64,000 nt of DNA. Origin: Streptomyces olivochromogenes (GTDB lineage: Bacteria > Actinomycetota > Actinomycetes > Streptomycetales > Streptomycetaceae). The stretch is taken from assembly GCF_001514115.1 (NCBI RefSeq), contig NZ_KQ948452.1, positions 536,460 to 600,459 on the forward strand, given 5' to 3'. Below the pieces are notes generated by a model, which had not been told where the DNA came from, did no database searches, and saw nothing but the letters and a program-made list of their open reading frames with translations. The translations under genes and the position numbers were made by a program. Positions 18,722 to 26,713 of the stretch are shown here, in pieces. How positions within the stretch are numbered: the stretch's first letter is position 1; every line of letters starts with the position of its first letter.

Positions 18722-19594
18722 ATGCCCACACCGACCCGGCCGCCGCACGCCGACGACGACAAGTTCCTCGCCCACGTCACCGACCGCCTGGCCGCCCTCC
18801 CCGCCGTCCGGGCCGTCGCCCTCGGCGGCTCCCGCGCGCAGGGCACCCATGGTCCCGACAGTGACTGGGACCTGGCGGTCTACTACCGGGGCGCCTTCGA
18901 CCCCGACGACCTGCGGGCCGTCGGCTGGCAGGGTGAGGTCTCGGAGATCGGCGGCTGGGGCGGGGGCGTGTTCAACGGCGGGGCCTGGCTGACGGTCGAA
19001 GGCCGTCGTGTCGACGTTCACTACCGGGATCTCGACGTGGTGGAACGGGAGTTGGCGAGGGCGGAGCAGGGGCGGTTCCACGTGGAGCCGCTCCTCTTCC
19101 ATCTCGCCGGAATCCCCAGCTACCTCCTCGTCGCCGAGCTCGCAATCAACCGTGTCCTGCGCGGCGACCTGCCCCGACCCGCCGCCTACCCGGCGGAACT
19201 CCGCACCTCCGCCGCCGCCCACTGGCACGGCACCGCCCATGCCACCCTCGCCTACGCCAAGGCCAACCACGCACCCGCCGGTCGTCTCACGGAGGCCGTG
19301 GGAGCGCTGGCGACCGCCGCCCTGCAGACCGGTCACGCGGTGCTGGCGGCGCGTGGGGAGTGGGTGACGAACGAGAAGCGGCTGCTGGAGCGGGCCGGGT
19401 TGAGAGGGATCGACGAGATCGTGCGCGGCGGGGTGAACGGGCCGGAAGGGCTGGTGCACATGCTCGGGCGGGCGGAGGCGGTCCTGGACGCGGCGGTCAT
19501 CCGGGCCGAGGAGGTCCTGGACGCCGAGATCGCCCGGGCCGAGGAGGTCTTGGACGCCGGGGTCACCCGGGCGCGGGAGTCCGGCGTCGAATAA
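18722..19594 (+). CDS. Nucleotidyltransferase domain protein
   Basis: 290 residues. Residues about 25-60 carry the polymerase-beta-like nucleotidyltransferase signature: ALGGSRAQGTHGPDSDWDLAVYY (GS...D.D), with a third acidic residue expected in RRVDVHYRDLD. The rest is helical. Such proteins include aminoglycoside adenylyltransferases and MNT-type antitoxins; no substrate can be assigned. The C-terminus has three copies of a unit near RAEEVLDA, encoded by a 30-bp repeat (about 19482-19575). A possible transcript start close to the ATG leaves a short leader. Confidence 0.75.
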   Translation: MPTPTRPPHADDDKFLAHVTDRLAALPAVRAVALGGSRAQGTHGPDSDWDLAVYYRGAFDPDDLRAVGWQGEVSEIGGWGGGVFNGGAWLTVEGRRVDVHYRDLDVVERELARAEQGRFHVEPLLFHLAGIPSYLLVAELAINRVLRGDLPRPAAYPAELRTSAAAHWHGTAHATLAYAKANHAPAGRLTEAVGALATAALQTGHAVLAARGEWVTNEKRLLERAGLRGIDEIVRGGVNGPEGLVHMLGRAEAVLDAAVIRAEEVLDAEIARAEEVLDAGVTRARESGVE

Positions 19595-19635
19595 CCCTTC
19601 GAAAAGCCCCCGCCGCCACTGCTACCGTCACCGAC

Positions 19636-20367
19636 GTGGCGAAACTCAATCAGATCATCGCAGTGGAGAAGGGCATCAAGTCCAAGTCCCATCAGGACCT
19701 GACGGCCGCTCATCACGGGCTGCAGAAGCCCGCATTGCTGGCCGGCATCTCGCGGACCTACCAGCCGAAGGACGAGGAGGGCGAGCAGCTGCCGCCCGAG
19801 TCGACGCGGGTGCAGGTGCAGGCCGAGGACGTGTTGCGGGAGACCGCGGGGACGCTCACCCGGCTGTTCGACGTGACCGCCACCAAGGACTGGGCGAACT
19901 GCACGGCCCGGGCGGATGTGAAGGTGGACGGGCGGGTCCTCGTCGCCGACGTGCCCGTGTCGTATCTGCTCTTCCTCGAGAAGCAGCTCACCGATCTCAA
20001 CACCTTTGTGCGGAAGCTGCCCGTTCTCGACGCCTCCGAGTCGTGGGTGCAGGACCCGTCGACGGACGCGTGGAAGACCGAACCCGTCAGGACGCTGCGG
20101 ACCAAGAAGGTGCCGCGCAACCACGTCAAGGCCGAGGCCACCGAGAAGCATCCCGCCCAGGTCGAGGTGTACTACGAGGACATTCCCGTCGGGTACTGGA
20201 CGACCGTGAAGTTCTCCGGCGCCCTGCCCGCGCGACGCGTGAACGAACTCCTCGACCGGGTCGAGAAGTTGCAGCAGGCCGTCAAGTTCGCCCGGGAAGA
20301 GGCGAACGGCGTGGACGTCGTCGACCAGCGCGTCGGGGACTCCGTGTTCGGCTACCTGTTCGGGTAG
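19636..20367 (+). CDS. Uncharacterised conserved protein (DUF7873-like)
   Basis: 243 residues starting MAKLNQIIAVEKGIKSK from GTG at 19636. No catalytic motif is recognised; visible are YQPKDEEGEQLPPES, a central LFDVTATKDWANC segment, and a C-terminal helical part (RRVNELLDRVEKLQQAVKFA). The length and start fit an uncharacterised streptomycete family that I remember as DUF7873. It is followed at once by a hairpin terminator and then by the tRNA-like locus; a link between the two is unproven. Confidence 0.65.
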   Translation: MAKLNQIIAVEKGIKSKSHQDLTAAHHGLQKPALLAGISRTYQPKDEEGEQLPPESTRVQVQAEDVLRETAGTLTRLFDVTATKDWANCTARADVKVDGRVLVADVPVSYLLFLEKQLTDLNTFVRKLPVLDASESWVQDPSTDAWKTEPVRTLRTKKVPRNHVKAEATEKHPAQVEVYYEDIPVGYWTTVKFSGALPARRVNELLDRVEKLQQAVKFAREEANGVDVVDQRVGDSVFGYLFG

Positions 20368-20378
20368 CCTCTGAAACT

Positions 20379-20406
20379 CCCCGGCCACAACGCACCACGG
20401 CCGGGG
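20379..20406 (+). terminator. Hairpin after the DUF7873-like gene
   Basis: A perfect 8-bp stem (CCCCGGCC and GGCCGGGG) with a 12-base loop, 12 bases after the stop codon. Confidence 0.65.
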
Positions 20407-20450
20407 TGCGCGAGGAGCGCAAGCTGAACCTGAAGCTTGTCGTGAATGCA

Positions 20451-20547
20451 CGGTTCCAGTGGAGGTTCGAGTCCTCCCCGCGGCACCACACGGCACTCCA
20501 CGGAGTGCCTACGCGCCGCGGTAGCCCAACTCGGCAGAGGCAGACCG
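20451..20547 (+). ncRNA. tRNA-like sequence in circularly permuted order
   Basis: Two tRNA halves occur in reversed order. 20451-20488 is a 3' half: CGGTT, a five-base variable region, a T-arm (GGAGG, loop TTCGAGT, CCTCC), acceptor strand CCGCGGC, then A and CCA. 20515-20547 is a 5' half: acceptor strand GCCGCGG, T8-A9, a D-arm (GCC ... loop with GG ... GGC), A26 and GACCG. The two acceptor strands pair 7 of 7, and GACCG pairs with CGGTT as an anticodon stem (one G-U). Between the halves lies an 8-bp hairpin (20492-20509). It is either a permuted tRNA-like gene or the remains of two tandem tRNA genes; the anticodon is not clear. The surrounding 20368-21036 has no protein gene I can support. 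Confidence 0.45.
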
Positions 20548-20632
20548 TGATCAATCTCAGACTCTTGCTCCAGACTCAGCATTCGCCACCGATCGCCGGA
20601 TCAACCGGGCCCAGGCCCCGGGACGCCGAAAT

Positions 20633-20656
20633 GCTGGTTCAAGTCCAGTCCGCGCA
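20633..20656 (+). other. Second tRNA T-arm-like element
   Basis: GCTGG, loop TTCAAGT, CCAGT, followed by CCGCGCA. This is a second T-arm consensus 180 bases after the first. Its 3' strand pairs with five of seven bases of the 20515 acceptor strand and, alternatively, with TGCGCG at 20407-20412 (6 bp). Upstream of it CAGCATT (20577-20583) can pair with AATGCTG. Confidence 0.4.
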
Positions 20657-20789
20657 GCTCGATGCGTGGTGGTCCAAAGGCAGGACGCGGCGACATAACG
20701 ACTGACCTGGGTTCTCAAGCGTGCCGGCGTGCGACATGGGTGGCATCACAAGGGTCCGGGGGCCGGCTACGCCCTCGGACCCGCTCCAT

Positions 20790-20873
20790 TTCATCCCCGG
20801 CTTCATCCCCGGCTTCATGCCCGGCTTCATGCCCGGCTTCATCCTCGGCTTCATGCCCGGCTTCATCTCCGGC
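20790..20873. repeat. Seven tandem copies of a 12-bp unit
   Basis: Seven units of TTCATGCCCGGC with one or two changes each. The repeat is open in several frames on both strands (Gly-Met-Lys-Pro on the minus strand), but no ribosome binding site or conserved flank supports a gene. Confidence 0.9.
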
Positions 20874-21036
20874 CGACCGGCAGTTGCGTTCATAAAGAAC
20901 GCGGCATCCTCGCGATGCGTCACCTTCCGGAAATACATACGTTCCATTTCCTCCAGCAACGCGATCTACCTTAGGCAGTACACCGCCCGGCCGACGTCGC
21001 CCGAAGGCGCCCCCGCCCTCGCCCGACAGGAGTCCC

Positions 21037-22914
21037 GTGTCCCGCCTCAGCGCCGCCCTACCGCCCTGGCTCGCCCACGCCCTGCGCGCACAGCGCGGCC
21101 CCGTGCCCTGGAGCGCGGTCGTGCGGGGCGCTCTGGCCGCAGGACCGCTGCTGCTCGTGGCGGTGCTGAGCGGGCGTACGTCCGTCGGTGTCGTCGCCGC
21201 CCTGGGGGCCATGCTCGCCGGGATCAACGACCGGCCGGGCAGCCGTAGGGCCGCGGTCAGGCGGCTCGGCGTGCCGGCGCTCGCGGGAGCCGGCGGGCTG
21301 CTCGTGGGGTCGTACGCGGGTCAGCACGTCGGCGCGGTGACGCTCACCCTTCTCCTCACCGTGCTCGGGCTGCTCGCCGGGGCGGTCAGCGCCGTCGGGC
21401 CCGTCGCGAGCGGGGCGGGTACACAGCTGCTCGTCGCCGCCGCCATCGGGGCCGGGATGCCGCTGCCCGAGCCCGGCTGGCAGCGTGCGCTCTTCTTCGT
21501 CGGCGGGGCCGGATGGCTGCTCGTGCTGCGGCTCGCGCTGCCCACACCCGGGGCCACCGCCGGCGACTATCGCTTCGACGGGGAGCGGGACGCCGTCGGG
21601 GGTGTGTACGACGCCGTCGCCGCGCTGCTCGAAGCGGTCGGGGGGCCGGACGCGCCCGGGCGCCGGGTCGCCCTCACCGCCGCGCTCGACCACGCCCAGG
21701 ACGCGCTCGGCGGCCCCCGGCTGCGGCCGTACGCCAGTTCCGCGGCCGAGCGGCGGCTGCACGCGCAGTACGCCGCCGCGCTCCCGCTCGCCGAGGCCGC
21801 CACCGCGCTCGCCTGGGCGGGCGAGGCGGTGCCCGCACGGGCCGTCGAAGGGCCGCGACGACTCGCCGTCGCCGTACGGACCAGTACGCACACCGGGCCA
21901 CTGCCCGCGCCCGCCCGCTCCGCGCCCGCCCTGCGCGCCCTCGACGACGCACTCCTGCACGCGGCCGACACCTTCGACAGGGGTGGCGACGACAACGCGC
22001 TGCACACGCGGCGCCGTACCACCGCGTCCCTCGCCCGCACGGTCCTCGGTTCCGCAGGACGCGAGTACGGGGTCCGGGTCGCCCTCTGCTTCGGCGCCGG
22101 CGTGGCCGTGGCGCAGGCCCTGCACCACGCCCGCTGGTATGGCAGCCACTCCCACTGGTACTGGCTCCCCGCGACCGTCGTCTTCCTGGTCAAGCCCGAC
22201 CTCGGACCGCTCGCCTCACGCGTGATCTGCCGGGCGGCGGGGACCGTGCTCGGCGCCGTCCTCTTCGCCGGGTTCGCGGCGCTGCTCCCGCGCCCCGCCG
22301 GGCTGGTCGCCCTGGTGGCGCTGTGCGGCGCCCTGATCCCCGTCGCCACCCGGCACTTCGCGGCGCTGACCGCCGTCGTCACCGTGCTCGTGCTCTCCCT
22401 CGTCATGGTGGGCGGGGAACCGGGGGCCTCCTGGAGCCGGATCGGCGAAACGCTGCTGGCCTGCGCGATCGTGCTGTTCGTCGGGCATCTGCCGGCGCTC
22501 GGACAGCGCGGGGGAGGGGTACGGGCCCGCCTCACCCACGCCGCCGAGGCCGCGCACGTCTACCTCGCCCACGTACTGGACGACGGCACGACCGACGACC
22601 GGGCCGGCCGCTGGACCCTGCGCCGCGAGGCCTACCGCGCGCTCGCCGAGGCCCGCGCCTCGATCGACCTCGCCGCCGCCGAACTCCCCGCCCTGGCCCG
22701 GCACGCAGAGGGAACGGACGAGGTCGCGGCCACCCTCGAACGCCTCGTCGACACCACGACCGCGTGCGCCGTGCAGCTCGACGACACCGGACGGCTCACC
22801 CCCCAGCACACCGAACGCATAGCCGAACTCCTCGACGAACTGGCCGAGGGACGGCAACGGGCAGGGCTGGTGGTGAAGGAGCGGCAGGCGCTCCCCGTTC
22901 CGCTCGCGGGCTGA
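21037..22914 (+). CDS. FUSC family inner-membrane protein
   Basis: 625 residues with two blocks of hydrophobic helices (about 28-165 and 345-490) separated and followed by soluble helical regions; this duplicated arrangement is that of the FUSC family (aromatic acid exporter/fusaric-acid resistance type). GDYRFDGERD and the DLGPLASRVICRAAGTVLG stretch fit. The transported compound is unknown. GTG at 21037 follows GACAGGAGTCCC. Confidence 0.82.
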   Translation: MSRLSAALPPWLAHALRAQRGPVPWSAVVRGALAAGPLLLVAVLSGRTSVGVVAALGAMLAGINDRPGSRRAAVRRLGVPALAGAGGLLVGSYAGQHVGAVTLTLLLTVLGLLAGAVSAVGPVASGAGTQLLVAAAIGAGMPLPEPGWQRALFFVGGAGWLLVLRLALPTPGATAGDYRFDGERDAVGGVYDAVAALLEAVGGPDAPGRRVALTAALDHAQDALGGPRLRPYASSAAERRLHAQYAAALPLAEAATALAWAGEAVPARAVEGPRRLAVAVRTSTHTGPLPAPARSAPALRALDDALLHAADTFDRGGDDNALHTRRRTTASLARTVLGSAGREYGVRVALCFGAGVAVAQALHHARWYGSHSHWYWLPATVVFLVKPDLGPLASRVICRAAGTVLGAVLFAGFAALLPRPAGLVALVALCGALIPVATRHFAALTAVVTVLVLSLVMVGGEPGASWSRIGETLLACAIVLFVGHLPALGQRGGGVRARLTHAAEAAHVYLAHVLDDGTTDDRAGRWTLRREAYRALAEARASIDLAAAELPALARHAEGTDEVAATLERLVDTTTACAVQLDDTGRLTPQHTERIAELLDELAEGRQRAGLVVKERQALPVPLAG

Positions 22915-22981
22915 GCACCGGGAGCCCGAGTTCCCCTCGCGGGCTGAACACCGCGAGCCCGACCCGTCGTACGGTGACGCC

Positions 22982-24370
22982 ATGACGCCGTCCGTCCCGG
23001 CCCCGTCCGCCACCACCCCGTCCGCGGCCGGCCCCGCCGACCTCCTCATCACCGGATGCACCGCGCTCGTGCACGACGAGCACGAGGAGATCGCGTTCGT
23101 CGAGGACGCCTCGATCGTCGTACGGGGTGGGGTCATCGAGGCGGTCACGCGCGAGGCGCGCCTTCCGGACGCCGCCCTGCGCATCGACGCGCGCGGCCAG
23201 GTGGCGATGCCCGGCCTGATCAACTGCCATACGCACACCCCGATGGTCGCCCTGCGCGGGATCGCCGAGGACCTGCCCGCCGAGGAGTGGTTCAACGACT
23301 TCATCTGGCCCATCGAGTCCAACCTCACGGAGAGGGACGTGGAGTTGGGGGCGAGGCTCGCCTGCGCCGAGATGATCCGCGGGGGCGTCACCTGCTTCGC
23401 CGACCACTACTTCTCGATGGACGCGGTCGCCGCCGTGGTGAGCGAGAGCGGGCTGCGCGCGCACCTCGGCGAGGCCTTCTTCTCCTCGCAGGGCGCCGAA
23501 GGCCGCGAGAAGTCGCTGGAGTTCGCGCTGCGGCAGCGCGGCGGTGCGGGCGGCCGCATCACCACCGCCCTCGCCCCGCACGCCCCCTACACCGTGAACG
23601 CCGCCGATCTCGCCGCGACCGCCGCCCTCGCCCGCGAGCACGGCCTTCCCGTGCACCTGCACGCGGCCGAGAGCCGCGGCCAGACCGACACCAGCCTCGC
23701 CCGGTACGGCCGCACGCCCATCGAGATCCTCCAGCGCGCCGGGCTCCTCGACAACGAACCCGGTCTGCTCATCGCGCACGGCACCGGCATCATCGAACGC
23801 GACCTGCCGGTGCTGGCGGGCGCGAGCGGACCCGTGGCCGTCGCGACCGCACCCCGTGGCTATCTCAAGTTCGCCTGGGGCCCGACCCCGGTACGGGCCC
23901 TGCGCGAGATCGGCGTCCCCGTCGGACTCGCCACGGACGGAGCCGCGTCGAACAACTCCCTGGACGTGTGGGAGTCGATGGCGCTCACCTCACTCGTGCA
24001 GAAGTCCACCGAGGGCGACCCACGATGGCTGACCTCCCGTCAAGCCCTGCACCACGCGACACTCCAGAGCGCGCGGGCCGTCGGCCTGGGCGAGCGGATC
24101 GGCAGCCTCGCGCCGGGGCGGCGCGCCGACATCGTCCTCGTCGACCTCAGCGGCCCGCACACCCAGCCCGTGCACGATCTCGCCGCCACCCTCGTCCACA
24201 GCGCCCGCTCCGGTGACGTGACGACGACGATCGTCGACGGACGTGTCCTGATGCGCGACCGCGAGCTGCTGACACTCGATCTGCCCGCCACCGTCGCGGA
24301 GTTGGGGGAGCGGTTGCCCTCGCTCGTCGACCGGGGCCACGGACGGCGGATTCAGGAGTACGACACCTGA
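22982..24370 (+). CDS. Amidohydrolase (ATZ/TRZ-type deaminase)
   Basis: A metal-dependent hydrolase of 462 residues. Metal ligands: NCHTHTPM (His83, His85), HLHAAES (near 221), a later His in IAHGTGI, and Asp in ATDGAASNNS. This set is typical of the ATZ/TRZ/SsnA subgroup, which deaminate purine- or triazine-like rings (for example 5'-methylthioadenosine, 8-oxoguanine or guanine). The exact substrate is not assignable. A TACGGT box lies six bases before the ATG, so the mRNA may be leaderless. The P450 gene follows after 24 bases. Confidence 0.85.
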   Translation: MTPSVPAPSATTPSAAGPADLLITGCTALVHDEHEEIAFVEDASIVVRGGVIEAVTREARLPDAALRIDARGQVAMPGLINCHTHTPMVALRGIAEDLPAEEWFNDFIWPIESNLTERDVELGARLACAEMIRGGVTCFADHYFSMDAVAAVVSESGLRAHLGEAFFSSQGAEGREKSLEFALRQRGGAGGRITTALAPHAPYTVNAADLAATAALAREHGLPVHLHAAESRGQTDTSLARYGRTPIEILQRAGLLDNEPGLLIAHGTGIIERDLPVLAGASGPVAVATAPRGYLKFAWGPTPVRALREIGVPVGLATDGAASNNSLDVWESMALTSLVQKSTEGDPRWLTSRQALHHATLQSARAVGLGERIGSLAPGRRADIVLVDLSGPHTQPVHDLAATLVHSARSGDVTTTIVDGRVLMRDRELLTLDLPATVAELGERLPSLVDRGHGRRIQEYDT

Positions 24371-24394
24371 TCCGCGCTGCCTAGGCTGGAGGGC

Positions 24395-25566
24395 ATGGAC
24401 CCCGCAGAAGGCCTCATCGACCACCCGTACGCCGTCTACGACCGCCTGCGCGACACCGCACCCGTGCACCGCGTCGCCGGTACCGACGGCAACCCCGCCT
24501 GGCTCGTCACCCGCTACGAGGACGTCCGCGAGGCGCTCGCGAACCCGCTGCTCTCGATGGACAAGAAGCACGCGCTGCCCGTGGTTACCAGGGGCTGTCG
24601 CTGCCGCCCGCCCTCGACGCCAACCTCCTGAACATGGAGGCGCCCGACCACACCCGCATCCGGCGCCTGGTGGTCCGCGCCTTCACGTCGCGCCGCATCG
24701 AGCAACTGCGCACACCCGTAAGGGAAACCGCCGACCGGCTCCTCGACGCGTTCGGTCCGCACGGCAGCGCCGACCTGATGACCGCGTACGCCGCGCCCCT
24801 GCCCATCACCGTCATCTGCGACCTGCTGGGTATTCCGGGGGAGCACCGCCGGGACTTCCGGGCCTGGACCGACGTGCTCGTCGCGCCGGACCCGACGCGC
24901 CCCGGGGCCGCCAAGGAGGCGGTCGCGGCCATGCTCGGGTTCCTCACCCAACTCCTCGCGGACAAACGGAAGAAGCCGGCGGACGACCTGCTCTCCGACC
25001 TGATCGCGGTGCGCGACGAGGGCGACCGGCTCACCGAGGACGAGCTGATGTCGCTCGCCTTCCTCATCCTCTTCGCGGGCTACGAGAACACCGTGCAGCT
25101 CATCGGCAACGCCATCCTGGGACTGCTCACCCACCCCGACCAGCTGGCCGCCCTGCGCGCGAACCCGGAGCGGTTTCCGAACGCGGTCGAGGAGTTCGCG
25201 CGCCACGAAGGGCCCGCGCTGCTCGCCATCCGGCGCTTCCCGGTGGAGGACGTGACGATCGGCGCGGTCACCGTGCCCGCGGGCGAGACCGTCCTGCTGT
25301 CCCTGGCCGCGGCCAACCGGGACCCGGCCCGCTTCCCGGACCCCGAGCGCCTCGACCTCGGCCGGGACGCCTCCGGTCATCTCGCCCTCGGCCGGGGTAT
25401 CCACTACTGCGTGGGCGCGCCGCTGGCCCGCCTGGAGACGGAGATCGCCGTCTCCGCACTCCTGGAACGCCTTCCGGACCTCGCACTCGACACCGACCCC
25501 GCCGAGCTGCGGTGGCGGCCCTCCCTGCGCGCCCGCGGCCTGCTCGCGCTCCCGGTGACGTACTGA
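24395..25566 (+). pseudogene. Cytochrome P450 with a frameshift
   Basis: A P450 split over two frames. The first part (24395 to about 24580) has EGLIDHPYAVYDRLRDTAPVHRV and WLVTRYEDVREALANPLLS; the second (from about 24583) has LLNMEAPDHTRIRRLVVRAF, the I-helix LFAGYENT, the ExxR-region and the haem-binding LALGRGIHYCVGAPLARLE. Adding one base in the CCCGTGG run near 24580 would give PGGYQGLSLPP and restore one continuous protein of about 390 residues. All other motifs are intact, so a sequencing error or a very recent mutation is likely. The substrate is unknown. Confidence 0.85.
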
Positions 25567-25650
25567 ATCCAGAAATTCTCCGCTCCGCCGATGAGTTCCG
25601 CTCCCGCGCCCGGTCACCGCTGCGAAGGCACCGTTTCGTAGGAGGGGCAC

Positions 25651-26340
25651 ATGACGCTTCCGCAGATCGTCTCGAGCGAGGAGTGGCGCGCCGCGCGCGC
25701 GGAACTACTGGTCAAGGAGAAGGCGGCGACCCGCGCGCGGGACGCGCTCAACGCGGAGCGGCGCGGCCTGCCGATGGTGGAGATCGACAAGGAGTACGTG
25801 TTCGAGGGCGGTGACGGCAAGGCGGCCCTGCTCGACCTCTTCGAGGGACGCCACCAACTCGTCGTCTACCACTTCATGTTCGCGCCGGAGTGGGACGCGG
25901 GCTGCCGCAGTTGCTCGGCCTTCCTCGATCAGATCGGCCACCTCGCCCATCTGCGGGCCCGGGACACGGAGTTCGCCGCCGTGTCCCGGGCGCCGTACAC
26001 GAAGATCCTGCCCTTCAAGGCCCGTATGGGCTGGACGGTGCCCTGGTACTCGTCGTACGACAGCGACTTCAACGACGACTTCGGGGTGTCCGTCGAGGTC
26101 GACGACGAGCCCTACGAGCGGCCGGGCGTGAGCTGCTTCCTGCGGGATCGCGACCGGGTCTTCCACACCTACTCGACGTACGAGCGCGGCCTCGACGGGC
26201 TCGGCTCGACGACGACCCTGCTGGATCTCACGGCACTCGGCAGGCAGGAGGAGTGGGAGGTGCCCCGGGGACGCGCCTCGGCACTGGGGGCGCCGGCGGG
26301 CAGCGAGCGGATCCGGTACCACGACGAGTACGAGGAATGA
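25651..26340 (+). CDS. DUF899 family thioredoxin-like protein
   Basis: 229 residues with the DUF899 signatures: RRGLPMVEIDKEYVFEG, DLFEGRHQLVVYHFMFAPEW, a CRSCSAF motif (CxxC, as in thioredoxin-fold proteins), SRAPYTKILPFKARMGWTVPWYSS, and a C-terminal HTYSTYERGLDGL. The function of the family is unknown; a redox role is inference from CxxC. ATG at 25651 follows AGGAGGGGCAC. Confidence 0.85.
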   Translation: MTLPQIVSSEEWRAARAELLVKEKAATRARDALNAERRGLPMVEIDKEYVFEGGDGKAALLDLFEGRHQLVVYHFMFAPEWDAGCRSCSAFLDQIGHLAHLRARDTEFAAVSRAPYTKILPFKARMGWTVPWYSSYDSDFNDDFGVSVEVDDEPYERPGVSCFLRDRDRVFHTYSTYERGLDGLGSTTTLLDLTALGRQEEWEVPRGRASALGAPAGSERIRYHDEYEE

Positions 26341-26485
26341 CAGGAAAGTACGAGAAAGGAAAACTCACGAAATGAAACGCCCACAGGCCGAGAGTTCCCT
26401 CACAGCAGGGTAGTGAACGAGTGTTGACTATGTCTCAGTACCGTCACTGACCGAGCCCTTCACCCCGCCTTTGGCGTTTAACTCT

Positions 26486-26701
26486 ATGAGTACGCGTCAT
26501 GAGTACGGCGCTACATGGAGGTGCAGGGTGAACGGGCGAATGGTGCTGGAGCGCTTTCCCGCCGGTGGGCCGCGCGGTTCGTGGCCCGCCGAGGAGTTCG
26601 CGCAGGCGTGCCGCCTTCAGGGGCAGGCCGCCGAGGTCGTCATGGACCTCGCCTCGGACGCGTTCCTGGTGATCGTGCGCGCCGGGGAACTCGTCGAGTG
26701 A
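26486..26701 (+). CDS. Small conserved-looking hypothetical protein
   Basis: 71 residues starting MSTRHEYGATWRCRVNGRM; one compact alpha/beta domain is plausible. Codon bias is typical of the genome. No family is recognised. There is no SD before the ATG, so the start could be the GTG at 26528 behind GGTGCAGG. Confidence 0.55.
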   Translation: MSTRHEYGATWRCRVNGRMVLERFPAGGPRGSWPAEEFAQACRLQGQAAEVVMDLASDAFLVIVRAGELVE

Positions 26702-26713
26702 GGCCGGCCGAGG

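Noticed and set aside
20451..20488. Attachment-site remnant of an integrative element at a tRNA gene
   Set aside because: No integrase, excisionase or mobility gene is within reach, and the 5' half with matching acceptor lies right behind rather than upstream.
20451..20660. A two-piece (permuted) tmRNA
   Set aside because: The gene order is similar, but the acceptor lacks the tmRNA G3-U70 pair and GGGG start, no tag reading frame is seen, and streptomycetes carry a one-piece ssrA.
22982..25566. A secondary-metabolite cluster suggested by amidohydrolase, P450 and FUSC exporter
   Set aside because: No synthase or tailoring set is present; the genes look like separate housekeeping or accessory functions.
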